A stretch of 64,000 nt of DNA from Symbiodinium natans (GCA_905221605.1 CAJNDS010000001.1:1790025-1854024); one strand, 5' to 3'; counted from the first letter of the stretch, positions 13,101-22,408 are shown. Numbers and translations: made by a program. Notes: generated from the letters alone by a model not told the origin.

Positions 13101-15242
13101 GTTTAGGGTTCAGGGTTCAGGGTTCAGGGTTCAGGGTCAGGAATGCTTAACTTGCTTTTGGGTTTAGGGTATGTGATTTAGGGCTTAATTTAGGATTAGC
13201 AACAGGACTGCCGGATTGCGGGGAGATTAGGCACAAATAGGGTTTTCGGTGTTAAGTTTAAGGTTTAGGCTTTGGGGTTTTAAGTTCAGGGTTATGTTGC
13301 TAGGCCCGAAGCCGCAAACCCTAAACCCTGAGCGCCAAAACGTGACCCCCCAAACCCTAAACCCCAAACCCCAGACCCTAAACCCTAAACCCCAAACCGT
13401 TAACCCCAAACCCTAAACCCCAAACCCGAAACCCCAAACCCCAAAACCCTAAACCCCAAACCCTAGCCTCAAGAAGCCGAGGTTCTGCAGCAGCGCGCCC
13501 GCGAGGATGGTGGCGATGATGCCGAGGACCGAGATGCCGCAGGAGACGAAGGTGAGAAGATCGGGCCCTCGTTCCTTTGGCTCGTAGTAGGGGATGAGGG
13601 AATGCGGGCCCTATGTAATCCCTTAAAGGGTATATATAGGGCCCGCATTCCCTCGTTCCCTACTAAGAACCAAGGGGTTCCTTTTAGGGCTCAGAGTCTT
13701 AGAGTTTAGGGCTTCTAGTCCATGGTGGGGATCAATATGAAAAGTCTAAATTATTGGTTTTAAGTACCCTTAAAGATGTAAAATGGTACCCAACTATGAC
13801 AAAGGCTTAGAGTCTTAGAGATTAGGGCTGGCTGAGGGTTTTGCAGGGTTTTGTAGGGTTTTGTACCGTCTTTTGCAGGGCTTCGTAGGGTTTAGGGATA
13901 GTAGGAGAAGGTCTGGACCTCGATCCTTCATGGGGTTTGTAGGGTGAGGTAAGGATGAATCTGCAGTTTAGGGTTTAGGGTTTAGGGTTTCGGGTTTCCG
14001 GTTGCGGGTTTAGGGTTTAGGGTCAGGGTTTCTCACTTCACTGAGTTGTCTAGGGGACAAGGCTCGCCTATGGGCCTAAAGGGGTGTAGGGGAAAGGCGA
14101 GATAGAGAGTTGTTTCAGGACTTAGGGGCCTTCGCTCTAGCAGCTGAGGTTCTGGCAATGCCTTCACCTTCTCAGAGTACTTGGCTTCGACCAGGAGGTC
14201 TGCCAGAGCCATCTGGAAGAAGATGGTGAAGAGGCATGCAGTGCTGCTTCTCATGCTGGGCGTCTCGGCGCAGGCCAGGAATAAGAACGCGCCAATCCTA
14301 GTTCATTGTTGGGACAATATTAGAAATTTAAATGCTCATTCCTTATTGGGTTTAAGTACCCTTAACAATGCAAAATGTTATGTAAAATGTTATGTAAAAT
14401 GTTCCCCAACTATGACAAAGAATCGAAGCCAAGGTCGCGAGGAGCAAGTACGGCGCCTTGCGACGCCCGCACAGGGGAAAGCCATCTGAGACCAGGCCCA
14501 TGAGGGCCTTCCTTGGGGACGAAATGGACCCTAATAGGGGTGTAGGGTTCATAGACCCTTAAAGTAGGGTTTAGGCTTTAGGGTTTAGGGTTTAGGGTTT
14601 AGGGTTTAGGGTTTAGGGTTTAGGGTTTAGGGTTGTAGAGGGGGCAGTACATGACCCCCCCCACCCCCCATTTTCGGGGCTCATTTGGTCCCCAAGGCTC
14701 ATGGAGAAGGGCAGCCGCGCCACCGCGGTGAGAATCTGTAGGGTCGGCCCGTCCACCTTCAGCTCCTTCAGGGTGTTTAGTGTTTAGGGTTTATAGGGTT
14801 TAGGGTTTGGGGTTTGGGGTTTAGGGTTTAGGGTTTAGGGTTTGGGGTTTGGGGTTTGGGGTTTGGGGTTTGGGGTTTGGGGTTTGGGGTTTAGGTGTTT
14901 AGGCTTCAGCTCCCGGTAGGTGAACTCCATGGCGTGGTTGATCAAACCGCCTTGGGGACGAAACGAACCCTCAAAGGGTCTAGGGTCCACAGTACCCTTA
15001 AGTAGGGATGAAGTAGTATAGGGTATGACCTACTCAACAGAGACTATAGTAGTACAGGGTATATAATCATCCTATGATAGTGGTACAGGGTATATGACCC
15101 CAATTTTGGGGGCTCCTTGCGTCCCCAAGGCGCCGCCGAATCCATTCAAGAGGTGGTGCGTCAGGAAAATCGTGAGCAGCAGGGAGCAGCCGAAGGAGGA
15201 GCAGAAGGAGGGCCTCCGCGCATCCTCCGCAAAGGCCGCCAT
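7200..15242 (-). CDS. Folate-biopterin transporter (BT1) family membrane protein, 16 exons
   Basis: Hand-spliced protein of 571 aa, multi-spanning, in the BT1 branch of the major facilitator superfamily, which moves folates, pterins or related solutes. Landmarks in order: N-terminal helix (exon 1), KALMGLVSDGFP (the conserved GLVSD loop, exon 4), ADLLVEAKYSEKV (exon 5), RGPDLLTFVSCG (exon 6), AFYFFTDT (exon 11), a 338-nt exon 12 with EGPHFSYQFYVTG and LAQLVPSGLESVM, then KFDNLWIAS (exon 14) and LIPAGRQTDRLL (exon 15). The start is supported by an in-frame TGA 9 nt upstream of the ATG; a hairpin element lies just beyond. Exon lengths total 1716 nt, a multiple of three, ending in TAG. Splicing is inferred; the exon 9/10 junction (AG|T) is the weakest. 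Substrate is unknown: family membership is firm, function is not. Confidence 0.9.
7318..7408. mobile_element. Introner-like MITE filled with telomere-type repeat = BT1 intron 15
   Basis: Terminal CTTGGGGACGAA and complement CTTGGGAACCAAATGAAC, with CCCTAAA units filling the middle. A perfect 4-bp duplication ATAC flanks it. On the gene strand the GT donor is in the first GTAT and AG|GTAT is the acceptor; splicing keeps the frame (SLY-QRR). This is the clearest case of a telomere-type array carried between transposon ends inside an intron. Confidence 0.85.
8403..8535 (+). repeat. Clean (CCCTAAA)n array in BT1 intron 14
   Basis: About 18 units, one CTCTAAA variant. The opposite orientation appears 350 bp away in the same intron. 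Confidence 0.95.
8878..8992 (+). repeat. Clean (TTTAGGG)n array abutting BT1 exon 14
   Basis: About 16 units ending in TTAGGG directly next to the intron donor side of exon 14. Confidence 0.95.
9087..9200 (+). repeat. (TTTAGGG)n array on the acceptor side of BT1 exon 14
   Basis: About 15 units with two TTTGGGG variants. With the array at 8878 it sandwiches a 74-nt exon. Confidence 0.95.
9362..9492 (+). repeat. (TTTAGGG)n array with a block of CTTAGGG variants
   Basis: Four consecutive CTTAGGG units inside otherwise perfect repeats, suggesting local spread of a variant. Confidence 0.95.
11118..11208 (+). repeat. (CCCTAAA)n array between exon 10 and its partial copy
   Basis: Separates BT1 exon 10 (11212-11299) from a degenerate copy of its 3' half at 11081-11118 in the intron. 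Confidence 0.93.
12188..12420 (+). repeat. (TTTAGGG)n then (TTTGGGG)n compound array
   Basis: About 19 TTTAGGG units pass abruptly into 12 to 13 TTTGGGG units, a block-wise variant conversion. In BT1 intron 7. Confidence 0.95.
13561..13690. mobile_element. Near-perfect hairpin element at the BT1 exon 6 acceptor
   Basis: Arms include GAATGCGGGCCCTAT and its complement around a small loop with TTAAAGGG; the outer arms match less well. On the gene strand the element sits between two GAAC copies, and its own end (GCCAAAG) provides the acceptor of intron 5. It seems to have inserted on an existing splice acceptor and replaced it. Confidence 0.75.
13715..13804. mobile_element. MITE of the same family as 14298-14420, in BT1 intron 5
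   Basis: Starts CTAGTCCATGGTGGGG, ends CCAACTATGACAAAG; perfect 4-bp duplication GCTT on both sides. Nested inside an existing intron, so it did not need to be spliced precisely. Confidence 0.8.
14298..14420. mobile_element. Introner-like MITE forming BT1 intron 4 exactly
   Basis: Ends CTAGTTCATTGTTGGG and CCCCAACTATGACAAAG are imperfect inverted repeats; both ends read CT...AG. Flanked by a perfect 4-bp duplication AATC. On the gene strand the intron is GATT + element, and the second GATT is exon, so the GA donor comes from the target duplication and the AG acceptor from the element. Exons 4 and 5 join in frame as LAS-IGAFLF. Confidence 0.88.
14512..14696. mobile_element. CTTGGGGAC-family introner = BT1 intron 3, with internal telomere-type array
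   Basis: Inverted ends CTTGGGGACGAAATG / CTTGGGGACCAAATGAGCC; the array occupies the middle. Flanks on the gene strand are GAGC and GAAG (imperfect duplication). A GA donor and AG|GAAG acceptor give RLPFSM-KALMG in frame. Confidence 0.8.
14803..14893 (+). repeat. TTTAGGG/TTTGGGG array, BT1 intron 2
   Basis: The whole of intron 2 is this array plus the flanking duplication GAGCTGAAG; eight TTTGGGG units in a row. Confidence 0.93.
14951..15129. mobile_element. CTTGGGGAC-family introner = BT1 intron 1
   Basis: Ends CTTGGGGACGAAACGAACC / CTTGGGGACGCAAGGAGCC; the interior holds three short repeats around TAGTACAGGGTATA rather than an array. Gene-strand flanks GCGC and GCGG; GC donor, AG|GCGG acceptor, frame kept. 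Confidence 0.82.
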
Positions 15243-15259
15243 CGCTCAGCTGCGGCGGG

Positions 15260-15426
15260 ATTCTAGGAGTTCTGCCTTGGACCCTTTTGGGTTTTGGGGC
15301 TCCCTTCTTAAGGATCCCTAAGGGAATATAAGGGCCGTAGTCGGAGTATATTAAGGGGAAGCTTTAAAAAGGGCCCCCAAAACCCAAGGGTACGACCTGG
15401 AGGGTCCAAGGTAGAAGCCCTAGAAT
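15260..15426. mobile_element. Hairpin element just upstream of the BT1 start codon
   Basis: Inverted arms TTCTAGGAGTTCTGCCTTGG / TTCTAGGGCTTCTACCTTGG, then GGACC and a TTTTGGGTTTTGGGG segment. Starts 18 nt upstream of the ATG, so it may lie in the 5' leader or promoter. Confidence 0.7.
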
Positions 15427-16237
15427 GGCTGGATCAGACGCGAGCCCTGACTAAGCTGCCCGCTCTTGCGGGGAGAAGATGCTGTGAACGCTGGCTTCAA
15501 CGCACCCTGAACCTTATCCTAGCGGTCCTAACTGGCATACTCGTTCCGTGTGGACCCCAACTTCCTAAGCTAACCCTGCCGCCCTCCAAACCCGGAACCC
15601 TAAACTCCAAACCCTAAACCCTAAACCCTAAACCTTAAACCCTAAACCCTAAACCCTAAACCCTAGCCAATGCACCAGCATTGAGCCATGCGCAGATGCG
15701 GTGCACCGAAAAGTCTAATCGCCGATTCAGGGTTCAGGGTTTAGGGTTTAGGGTTTAGGGCTAGGGTTTAGGGTTCAGGGCTCTAGGGGAAGTTTAGGGT
15801 TTAGGGTTCGAGATTCGGGTGCCGGGTTATATGAGGCATGGGGGGGCCATTTTTTCAAGCATGCCAACGCCAAGGCGCCTTGCATCAGGTCTCTGAAGAA
15901 GACGCCACTGCCACTTCTAGGGTTTTAGGGGTTTAGGGTTAGAGCTTAGGGTTTGGGGTTTGGGGTTTAGGGGTTTAGGGTTTTAGGGGTTGAGGGGTTT
16001 AGGGGTTTAGGGGTTTAGGAGTTTAGGGGTTTAGGGATTTAGGGGTTGAGGCGCTCCCTTCCGAAATGGCAAGTCGCAGAACAGGAGTCCTGGGTAAGCT
16101 ACAAACCGATGTAGGGTTTGGGGTTCAGGGTAGCCCATCCCGCCAAAGCAACCCCTAAACCCGAAAGCCTGGACGCCAAACCCTAAACCCCAAACCCTAA
16201 ACCCTAAACCCTCAGCCCTAAACCCTCAACCCTCAAC

Positions 16238-16326
16238 CGTAAACCCTAAACCCTAAACCCTAAACCCTAAACCCTAAACCCTAAACCCTAAACCCTAAAC
16301 CCTAAACCCTAAACCCTAAACCCTAG
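16238..16326 (+). repeat. Clean (CCCTAAA)n array
   Basis: About 12 perfect units, between exon-like islands. Confidence 0.93.
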
Positions 16327-16629
16327 CCCTAAACCCCAAACCTTAGACTCCTAACCCCAAAACCCCAGAGCCCCAAAAGCCCTTCCAGTGGCCATCGGCT
16401 GAAGGCCTTCGCCATCGACGGCCCAGAGATTGCCCAGCAGGCCAGCATTGCGCACCTTCCCAGGTTTAGGGTTTAGGTTTAGGGTTTAGGGTTTAGGGTT
16501 TAGGGTGTAGGGTGTAGGGTTAAGGGTTTAGGGTTCGGGGTCTAGGGTTCCCAGTTTTGTGGGGTTGAGGGTTTAGGGTTTTGGGGGTTTCGGGTTTAGG
16601 GTTTAGGGCTGAGGTTTAGGGCTTAGGGG

Positions 16630-16745
16630 AGTAGACCTAGTTGCTGAGTACCTGGCCCAAAAAAGGTTTCACCTTTCAATTACTGGGTGGATTGTATATA
16701 GCCCCAGAAGGTTAAAGGTTATCTACTCAGCTACTAAGTTGTACG
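16630..16745. mobile_element. GCTGAGTACCTGG...CTCAGCTACTAAGTTG element
   Basis: Inverted ends GCTGAGTA / TACTCAGC with AAAAAAGGTT near the left. Copies at 22318-22478 (with an (AT)n expansion in the middle) and 6415-6520. Confidence 0.65.
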
Positions 16746-17814
16746 GGTCCCTGGCTAACCCCAAATGGTGACCATACTTTTGCCAAGATAAACCATGGTT
16801 TACCCAGCCCGCTTCTGCTTAAGTCAGTTTTCACGAGGACCCCATTCTAACACATGCAAATAAGCTGATAAGGGTGCGAAACCCAAAACCCTAAACCCTA
16901 AACCCTGAACTCGAATTAAACCCTCAACCCTAAACCCTAAACCCTAAACCCTAAACCCTAAACCCTAAACCCTGAACTCGAACTAAACCCTCAACCCTAA
17001 AAACCCTAAACCCCAGAACCGAATCTCGAATTAAACCCTAAACCCTACAAACCCTTATTCCCCGAGAGCCATGGAAGCTCCAGCACCCTAAGCCCTAAAC
17101 CCTAAACCCCAAACCCTAAACCCCAAACCCAAAACCCTAAACACGTACCTCTGGGACCGGCAAGATCCCGAAGGGCCACCCAGCTGCTGTCGAGCCAAAG
17201 GAAGAAAGGCGCGTTGGCGAAGAGGGTGTTCAAGGGCTTTCGGGTCTAGGGCTTGTTGGCGTTCGGGGTTTTGGGGCTTTGGGCTAGCCCATGGGAATGT
17301 AGAGTTCAGGGTTCAGGGTTTAGGGCTTCCGGGTTCTGGGTTTAGGGTTTAGGGCTTAGGGTTTGGGGTTTAGGGTTCAGGGCTAAGGGGTGTGTGGGTT
17401 TTTGGGGTCTACGGGGTGGGTGTGGGTTTTGGTGGTCTAAGGGGTGGGTGTGGGCTTTTGGGGTTTAGGGTTCTTTGGCTTTGGGCTGTTTAGGGTGTTT
17501 TGAGCTTTCGGGTTTCGGGGTTTAGGGATTGAGGGCCTCGGGGCGAAGGTGTGTCTGAGGGTGTGTGGTGTTGCAGTTTAGGGTTCTTGGTTCAGGGTCG
17601 ATGCAGGGTTCGGGTTGAGGGCTACAGATGGTGTTGGGTTTAAGGAGTTCTTAGGGTTTAGGGTTTCGGGTTTAGGGTTTAGGGTTTAGGGTTTAGGGTT
17701 TCGAGTTTAGGGTTGAGGGTTGAGGGTTGAGGGTTGAGGGTTTGGGGTTTAGGGTTCAGGCTTTCGAGCTTGAAGTTTAGGGTTAGCAACCCTGAGCCTG
17801 CTGCCCTCCTAGAA

Positions 17815-17940
17815 AAAAAGGGTGCCCTTCGTGGTGTAACGGGTTTATAAATAACGGAACCCAAACCCCAAGGGTTTAGGGTTTAGGGTTTAGAGTTTAG
17901 GGCCTACTCCGGGTCCTAGACTCAGGTGGAAGCTCCGAGG
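17815..17940. repeat. Dispersed AAAGGGTGCCCTTTTTGG...GGTCCTAGACTC element
   Basis: Common order in all copies: AAAGGGTGCCC, TTGGTTTATAAG-like, GGAACCCCAACCCC, AAAAAGGCAAAA, GCCTACTCCGGGTCCTAGAC. Copies: 1040-1160, 8300-8405, 12815-12882, 21200-21260, 45575-45675, and inside BT1 intron 11 (10644-10789). This copy and some others carry arrays inside. Confidence 0.7.
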
Positions 17941-18055
17941 TTTCAACTGAAGCACTAAAGCTGACAACCTAAGCCCAAAACCCCAGAAAACCTGGTGAGC
18001 CCCTCTATCAATCCTAGAGAACCCACCCCAAGGACCCTAAACCCTAAACCCTAAA

Positions 18056-18160
18056 CCCTACTAACCCTACTAACCCTACTAACCCTACTAACCCTACTAA
18101 CCCTACTAACCCTACTAACCCTACTAACCCTACTAACCCTACTAACCCTACTAACCCTAA
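18056..18160 (+). repeat. (CCCTACTAA)n 9-bp variant array
   Basis: About 11 units of a 9-mer derived from the 7-mer by a 2-bp insertion, flanked on both sides by normal CCCTAAA: a local amplification of one mutant unit. Confidence 0.92.
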
Positions 18161-18542
18161 ACCACTTATGAGCCCCACGCCGCTCCGGGGGAAGAGGGTC
18201 AGTTCTCCTGACTATGGCCTCCTTACGGGTTTAAGGTTCAGGGGTTTAGGGTTTAGGGTTTAGGGTTTAGGGTTTAGGGTTCAGGGTTTAGGGTTTAGGG
18301 TTGAGGGTTAGGGTTAAGGCCCAAAAATAAGAATCGTCGGATGTAGAGTTCGGGCTCTAGGGTTCAGGGCTTACAATGAGAACGACAAGATGGTGGTTTT
18401 TTACTGAATAGTTACATCTGGTTGTTATGCAAAGACTGGGCGATACAACCCTAAACCCTAATAACCCGAAACCCTAAACCCTAAACCCTAAACCCTAAAC
18501 CCTAAACCCGATGCCAGGACAAGAAGGGCAAACAGCAGCAAC

Positions 18543-21500
18543 CCGGCCTGCGCGCGCCACCTTCTGCTGCCCTGGCTCATGGGATCCTATGCCTCCCCTG
18601 CCTTAAGGCCCGCCCCCACCCCTAGGGGATAGGATTAGGGGGACCCTTGGGGATATAGACCCTCTGAATAAGGTCCCTGTTTAAGAGAGCCAGAAGAGGG
18701 TTAAGAAGGGGTTCCATTTTAAGGGCCCCCCTTCTCCTACCTAGGGAACACCCCCCCCCAACCTCAACAATTATCAAATATGCAACCTTGACAATCATCA
18801 AATATGCGGCTTGAGAGTATGTGGGCTTCCGGAAACCTGAGCTCTGCACCCCAAAATCCCCAACCCGAAGCCTTAAACCCTAATGCGCAAAAAACCCTGA
18901 AGTCGACAAGGCTTGTGGAAGGGCTGAGGGTTTGTGGCTTGAACCCTAAACCCTAAACCCTAAACCCTAAACCCCAAGCCCTAAGCCCTAAACCCTAAAC
19001 CCCAAACCCCAAACCGCAAACCCTAAACCCTCCGGAGCCCAGCGGCGTCCACGGGATGCAGCTGCGCCGAGCGCGAGGACTCCCGCAGCCGCCACCGTGG
19101 TGCTGGCGACCTCGGTTGTTAGGGGAGCCCCTTGGGGGTTTGGGGTTTAGGGTTTGGGGTTTAGGGTTTAGGGTTTAGGGCTTGGAGTTTCAGGTTTAGA
19201 GTTTAGCACAGCTCGCAGCTTGCGGCCGCAGCGGCTCCGGAGGAGGTGCCCTGCACCTGCGCCCGGCCCTGGCCGCGGAGAGAGGCCGAGACCTCCCAGA
19301 CCGGGGTTTAGGGTTTGGGGTTTAGGGTTTGGGGTTTGGGGTTTAGGGTTTAGGGTTTAGGGTTTCGCCAGCTATGCAGCCACGGCGCTGCGCCGTCGGT
19401 GGCCACCGGCGCGGCGGTGAAGGCCTCTGATGGGAATTTGTGTTTCTTCTTTTGGTTTGTGGGGCGGGGGGGGGATCTTAGGGTTTGCTAATTTTGACGG
19501 TCGCTCACATAGGGATTAGCCCACAGACATGTAAGACTCCCTAAGCCCCTACACCCCAGAGCCCTAAGCCTTAAACCCCTTAACACTAAACCCCTCATTC
19601 CCCAAACTCTAAACGCCTCAATCCTTAATCCCTAAACCCCTAAACCGCTAAACCACAAACCCTAACCTAAACCCCTAAACCCCCAACTACACCCCAAGAC
19701 CCAAAACAACAAGGATCTAAGAGTGAGCCATGGGCCCTTAGCATGGTCCCTTACCATTGTTCACAGGGATCCGCAGTATGGGCCCTTATTGCCTATAGTG
19801 TATTTAAGGGTTCCTATTATAACCCCACACCCTAAACCCTAAACCCTAAGCCCTAAACCATACACCCTTCACCCTACACCCTAAACCCTACTTGGAACCT
19901 TAGGAGGGTCCAAGGCGCCGGTGCAGCGAAGAGCGCGGCAGCGGTGGCGCCAGCAGCCAGGGCCACGCACCTCTTCAAGGTGTCCGCAATAACCTAAGGA
20001 TAAACAAGGGTTTAGGGTTTAGGGTTTGTCCATACCTGTGAAGCCCCAAGAACCCTTGAGGCTTATGGTTTCCTTGAGGCTTATGGTTTAGGGTCCCCTT
20101 CTACACGCGCAAGTGAAGCATACGGAGTATACGAAAAATGGAGAAGCCGAAAAGGGAGCCTTAAGCCCTAAACCAAACACCCAAAACCCGGAACCCTGAA
20201 CCGTAAACCAAATCCAACGTAGATCCACACCAGCAAGCCACTCCGAGGCCCGCCTGGCTTCGGCTTCGGGAAATATTCAAGACTGGCGTTTTTTGCAATG
20301 ATGTTTATTGGGCTCAGGGTCTTTGAATCCAAACACGAAATCCCAAACCCTGGGAGAAACGAAGCCTTCTTGATGATATCGGCTCCATCCAGCAAGCTGT
20401 GGAGAGTGCCGCACAGTCCTCTAGAAGGGACACGCGCCTGGTTGGCTCCACCAAGCCGCAGTCTCATCGTGCGAACCCAGCGTGGCACACCAATGGGCGC
20501 GCGCGCGTGGCCCCTGTGGGACCTTCTCACGACATACTTGGCGGCATGCGCAGAGCGGAGTCATCGCAGAGAGGACTTTTCCCCGTAGGGGAGTCACCTG
20601 CGGAGACGATGCTCTCTTCCTTGCGGACGGTCAAGAGTACGCCAGGTTCGGATGCGAGGCCTTGTGGTGAACCTTCACCACCTCGCCAAAACGTATACAG
20701 GCAACGAAGTCGGGCGCCTTGTGTGAGACCTTCTTCTGCGAAAGTCTGCTGTCTTCAACACTCCTCCGTGGAAGGACACATCGAAGCGAGTCGATGTATC
20801 TCGTGCTCAGCTAAGCATGCGCTTCGGGGTAGCACATTGCTTACCAACATTATCCCCAAAACAACCCCAGACAGGCCCGCAAACAAGCTGTCCGAAACAC
20901 CCATCAGTTATCTACCCTGAGCCCTGAATCCTTAAACCCTAAACCCTAAACCCTAAACCACCCCAGGGGTCCCTGCATAAATAAGGACATCGCAAAGTGC
21001 ACAAATCATGTACCAGGCAGGTGCTCTTACATCAGGCTTACATGCGGCATCCATTGCACGGCTTAGTGTCTAGGGTTCCGGGAGAGAGCGACAGGAAGCG
21101 AAGAAAGGCATACTTGACCTTTGTAAAGCTCATAAAGGAGGTGGGGTTTGCCTACCTGAAGTTCCGTAGACATAGAAATCAAAAAGCTTCCTAGACCCAA
21201 GTCTCACCTCGGAGTGAAAGGGTGCCCTTCTTGGTTTACATGTAGGGTCCTTAAGGGACGGGGGTTCAAGCGGGGTATCTAACCCTAATACTCCCTACTA
21301 CTCCCTAAGGCTGCCTAAGCTTGCCTAAGGTTCCCTAGGTACCTGCCGCCCATGAACCCCCTAAACCCTGAACCCTAAACCCTGAACCCTAAACCCTAAA
21401 CCCTAAACCCTAAACCCTAAACCCTAAACCCTAAACCCTAAACCCTAAACCCTAACATAATTTACAGGGGCTTCTAAGGGAAGCTTGTTAAAAGGTGAAG

Positions 21501-21680
21501 TTGGAAGGCTCAGGCCTTGGACCCCAAACCCCAAACCCCAAAGAAGCTGTTAGGGTTTAGGGTTTAGGGTTTAGGGTTTAGGGTTTAGGGTTTAGGGTTT
21601 AGGATTTAGGGTTTAGGGTTTAGGGTTTAGGGTTTAGGGTTTAGGGCACAGGCGGCGCCCAGCCTCTTTGTCTGAGACAT
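18543..21680 (-). CDS. Plastid-targeting leader paralogous to the LHC leader, mature part not found (partial)
   Basis: Six exons match the first six LHC exons in order and almost in length: 21680-21673 (ATG plus 5 nt), 19970-19919 (52 nt in both), 19424-19407 (18 nt in both), 19292-19236 (57 nt in both), 19110-19039 (72 versus 69 nt) and 18571-18543 (29 versus 28 nt). The leader reads MSQCVALAAG, then AFTAAPVSASLRGQG, then VAAAGVLALGAAASRGRR: signal peptide, F-led transit peptide and a second hydrophobic stretch, as for a thylakoid-bound protein of a triple-membrane plastid. No LHC helix follows before the BT1 gene. The mature domain is therefore lost, too diverged to see, or different (see the islands at 15.8-17.2 kb). 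It may be a truncated tandem duplicate or a gene sharing a leader cassette. Confidence 0.72.
20190..20935. other. 740-bp unique region inside intron 1 of the leader paralogue
   Basis: The longest repeat-free stretch outside the transposons. Several frames are open on both strands (174 codons plus, 121 minus), none recognised. Minus-strand stretches such as SLLDGADIIKKASFLPG and DSLFAGLSGVVLGIMLVSN look protein-like but lie in different frames. It could be a gene fragment, a decayed mobile element or unidentified exons. Confidence 0.35.
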
Positions 21681-21722
21681 CGCGGAGTTCAAGCGGTGAG
21701 GTGTGCGGAGGTACGTCACCCT

Positions 21723-21739
21723 GGTCTGAGCCCGTCTGA
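21723..21739 (-). promoter_or_regulatory. Conserved 17-nt 5'-leader motif, paralogue copy
   Basis: TCAGACGGGCTCAGACC (minus-strand sense) lies about 43 nt upstream of the paralogue ATG. The identical 17-mer occurs upstream of the LHC ATG. Sequence around it is otherwise diverged, so it may be a leader, promoter or trans-splicing element, or residual homology from a recent duplication. Confidence 0.5.
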
Positions 21740-22363
21740 CAGTTCGCAGCTGACGCTCCTGGCATGGTCGAAACAGTAGCCCTAAACCCTAAACCCTAAA
21801 CCCTAAAACCCTAAACCCTAAACCCTAAACCCTAAACCCTAAATCTCGGGTTTCAACAGGTGCTCGAGTCGCCAAAAGGACACGACGATAGCCCATAACC
21901 GATGAGGATTGGGGATTGGGGGTTAGTTATAGGGTTCTTGAGGGAGGGGTGTTCAAGGCGGGTATGTAACCCAAGGCTGGGGGGGGGGGGGGGGGCGGCA
22001 CTACTGGGGTGTTTAGGGTCTAGGGCTTGGGGTTCAAAAAAACATCTACTTCTTAGGTTACGTTTACATCATATCGTACAAGACCCACGAAACCAGGAAG
22101 AGCAAAAACACTTACGCGAGTTCTCAATGGGAACTAGGTAACTAGCGCAACCCCTTTAAGGGATGGTTAAACCCCAAACCCTCGTCTCCAAACTCCCTAC
22201 GACGAGACGACTGAACTGCATAGCCATTAGGGGTTTAGGGTTTAGGGTTTAGGGTATCGCAGGGAAGCTGGGCGTGTCATGGGTTTAGGGCTTAGGGTTC
22301 AGGGTCTAGGGCTTCGGGCTGAGTACCTGGGCCACAAAAAAGGTTAACTTTTTTTTGGTGGGA

Positions 22364-22364
<1 letters not shown>

Positions 22365-22408
<44 letters not shown>

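Larger units (their letters stand above)
7200..15242 (-). other. Exon map and splice-site repeats of the BT1 gene
   Basis: Exons, 5' to 3' on the minus strand: 15242-15134, 14950-14913, 14765-14701, 14511-14425, 14297-14153, 13574-13471, 13030-12960, 12167-12099, 11541-11450, 11299-11212, 10920-10790, 10643-10306, 10101-9993, 9076-9003, 7490-7413, 7317-7200. Donor/post-acceptor bases for introns 1 to 15: GCGC/GCGG, GAGCTGAAG/GAGCTGAAG, GAGC/GAAG, GATT/GATT, GAAC/GAAC, GAGGCTA/GAGCTA, GCAAC/GCAAC, GTGG/GGGA, GCCC/TCAG, GTGA/GAAA, GACT/GAGC, GCAC/GTAC, GATC/GATG, GACT/GATC, GTAT/GTAT. Donor counts: GA 8, GC 4, GT 3. All acceptors are AG|G except intron 9. Confidence 0.82.
15660..17240 (-). other. 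Unassigned exon-like islands between the BT1 start and the leader paralogue
   Basis: Open minus-strand islands at about 17238-17147 (LFANAPFFLWLDSSW, then VALRDL, with a GT donor), 16460-16385 (after GGGAAG|G) and 15920-15848 (VFFRDLMQGALALACLKKW), separated by telomere-type arrays. They could be mature-part exons of the leader paralogue or another gene. No reading joined them convincingly, and the 17.2-kb island lacks the AG|G acceptor seen elsewhere, so strand and role remain open. Confidence 0.35.

Noticed and set aside
18496-18580. Apparent ATG-started signal peptide (MSQGSRRWRAQAG then LLLFALLVLAS)
   Set aside because: The first part is an internal exon shared with the LHC leader (18571-18543), with a GT donor before the hydrophobic stretch; the ATG lies upstream of its AG|G acceptor.
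20399-20920. 173-codon plus-strand ORF
   Set aside because: Antisense to the gene cluster, no ATG-context or domain support, Ser/Arg/Pro-rich composition; kept only as part of an unexplained unique region.
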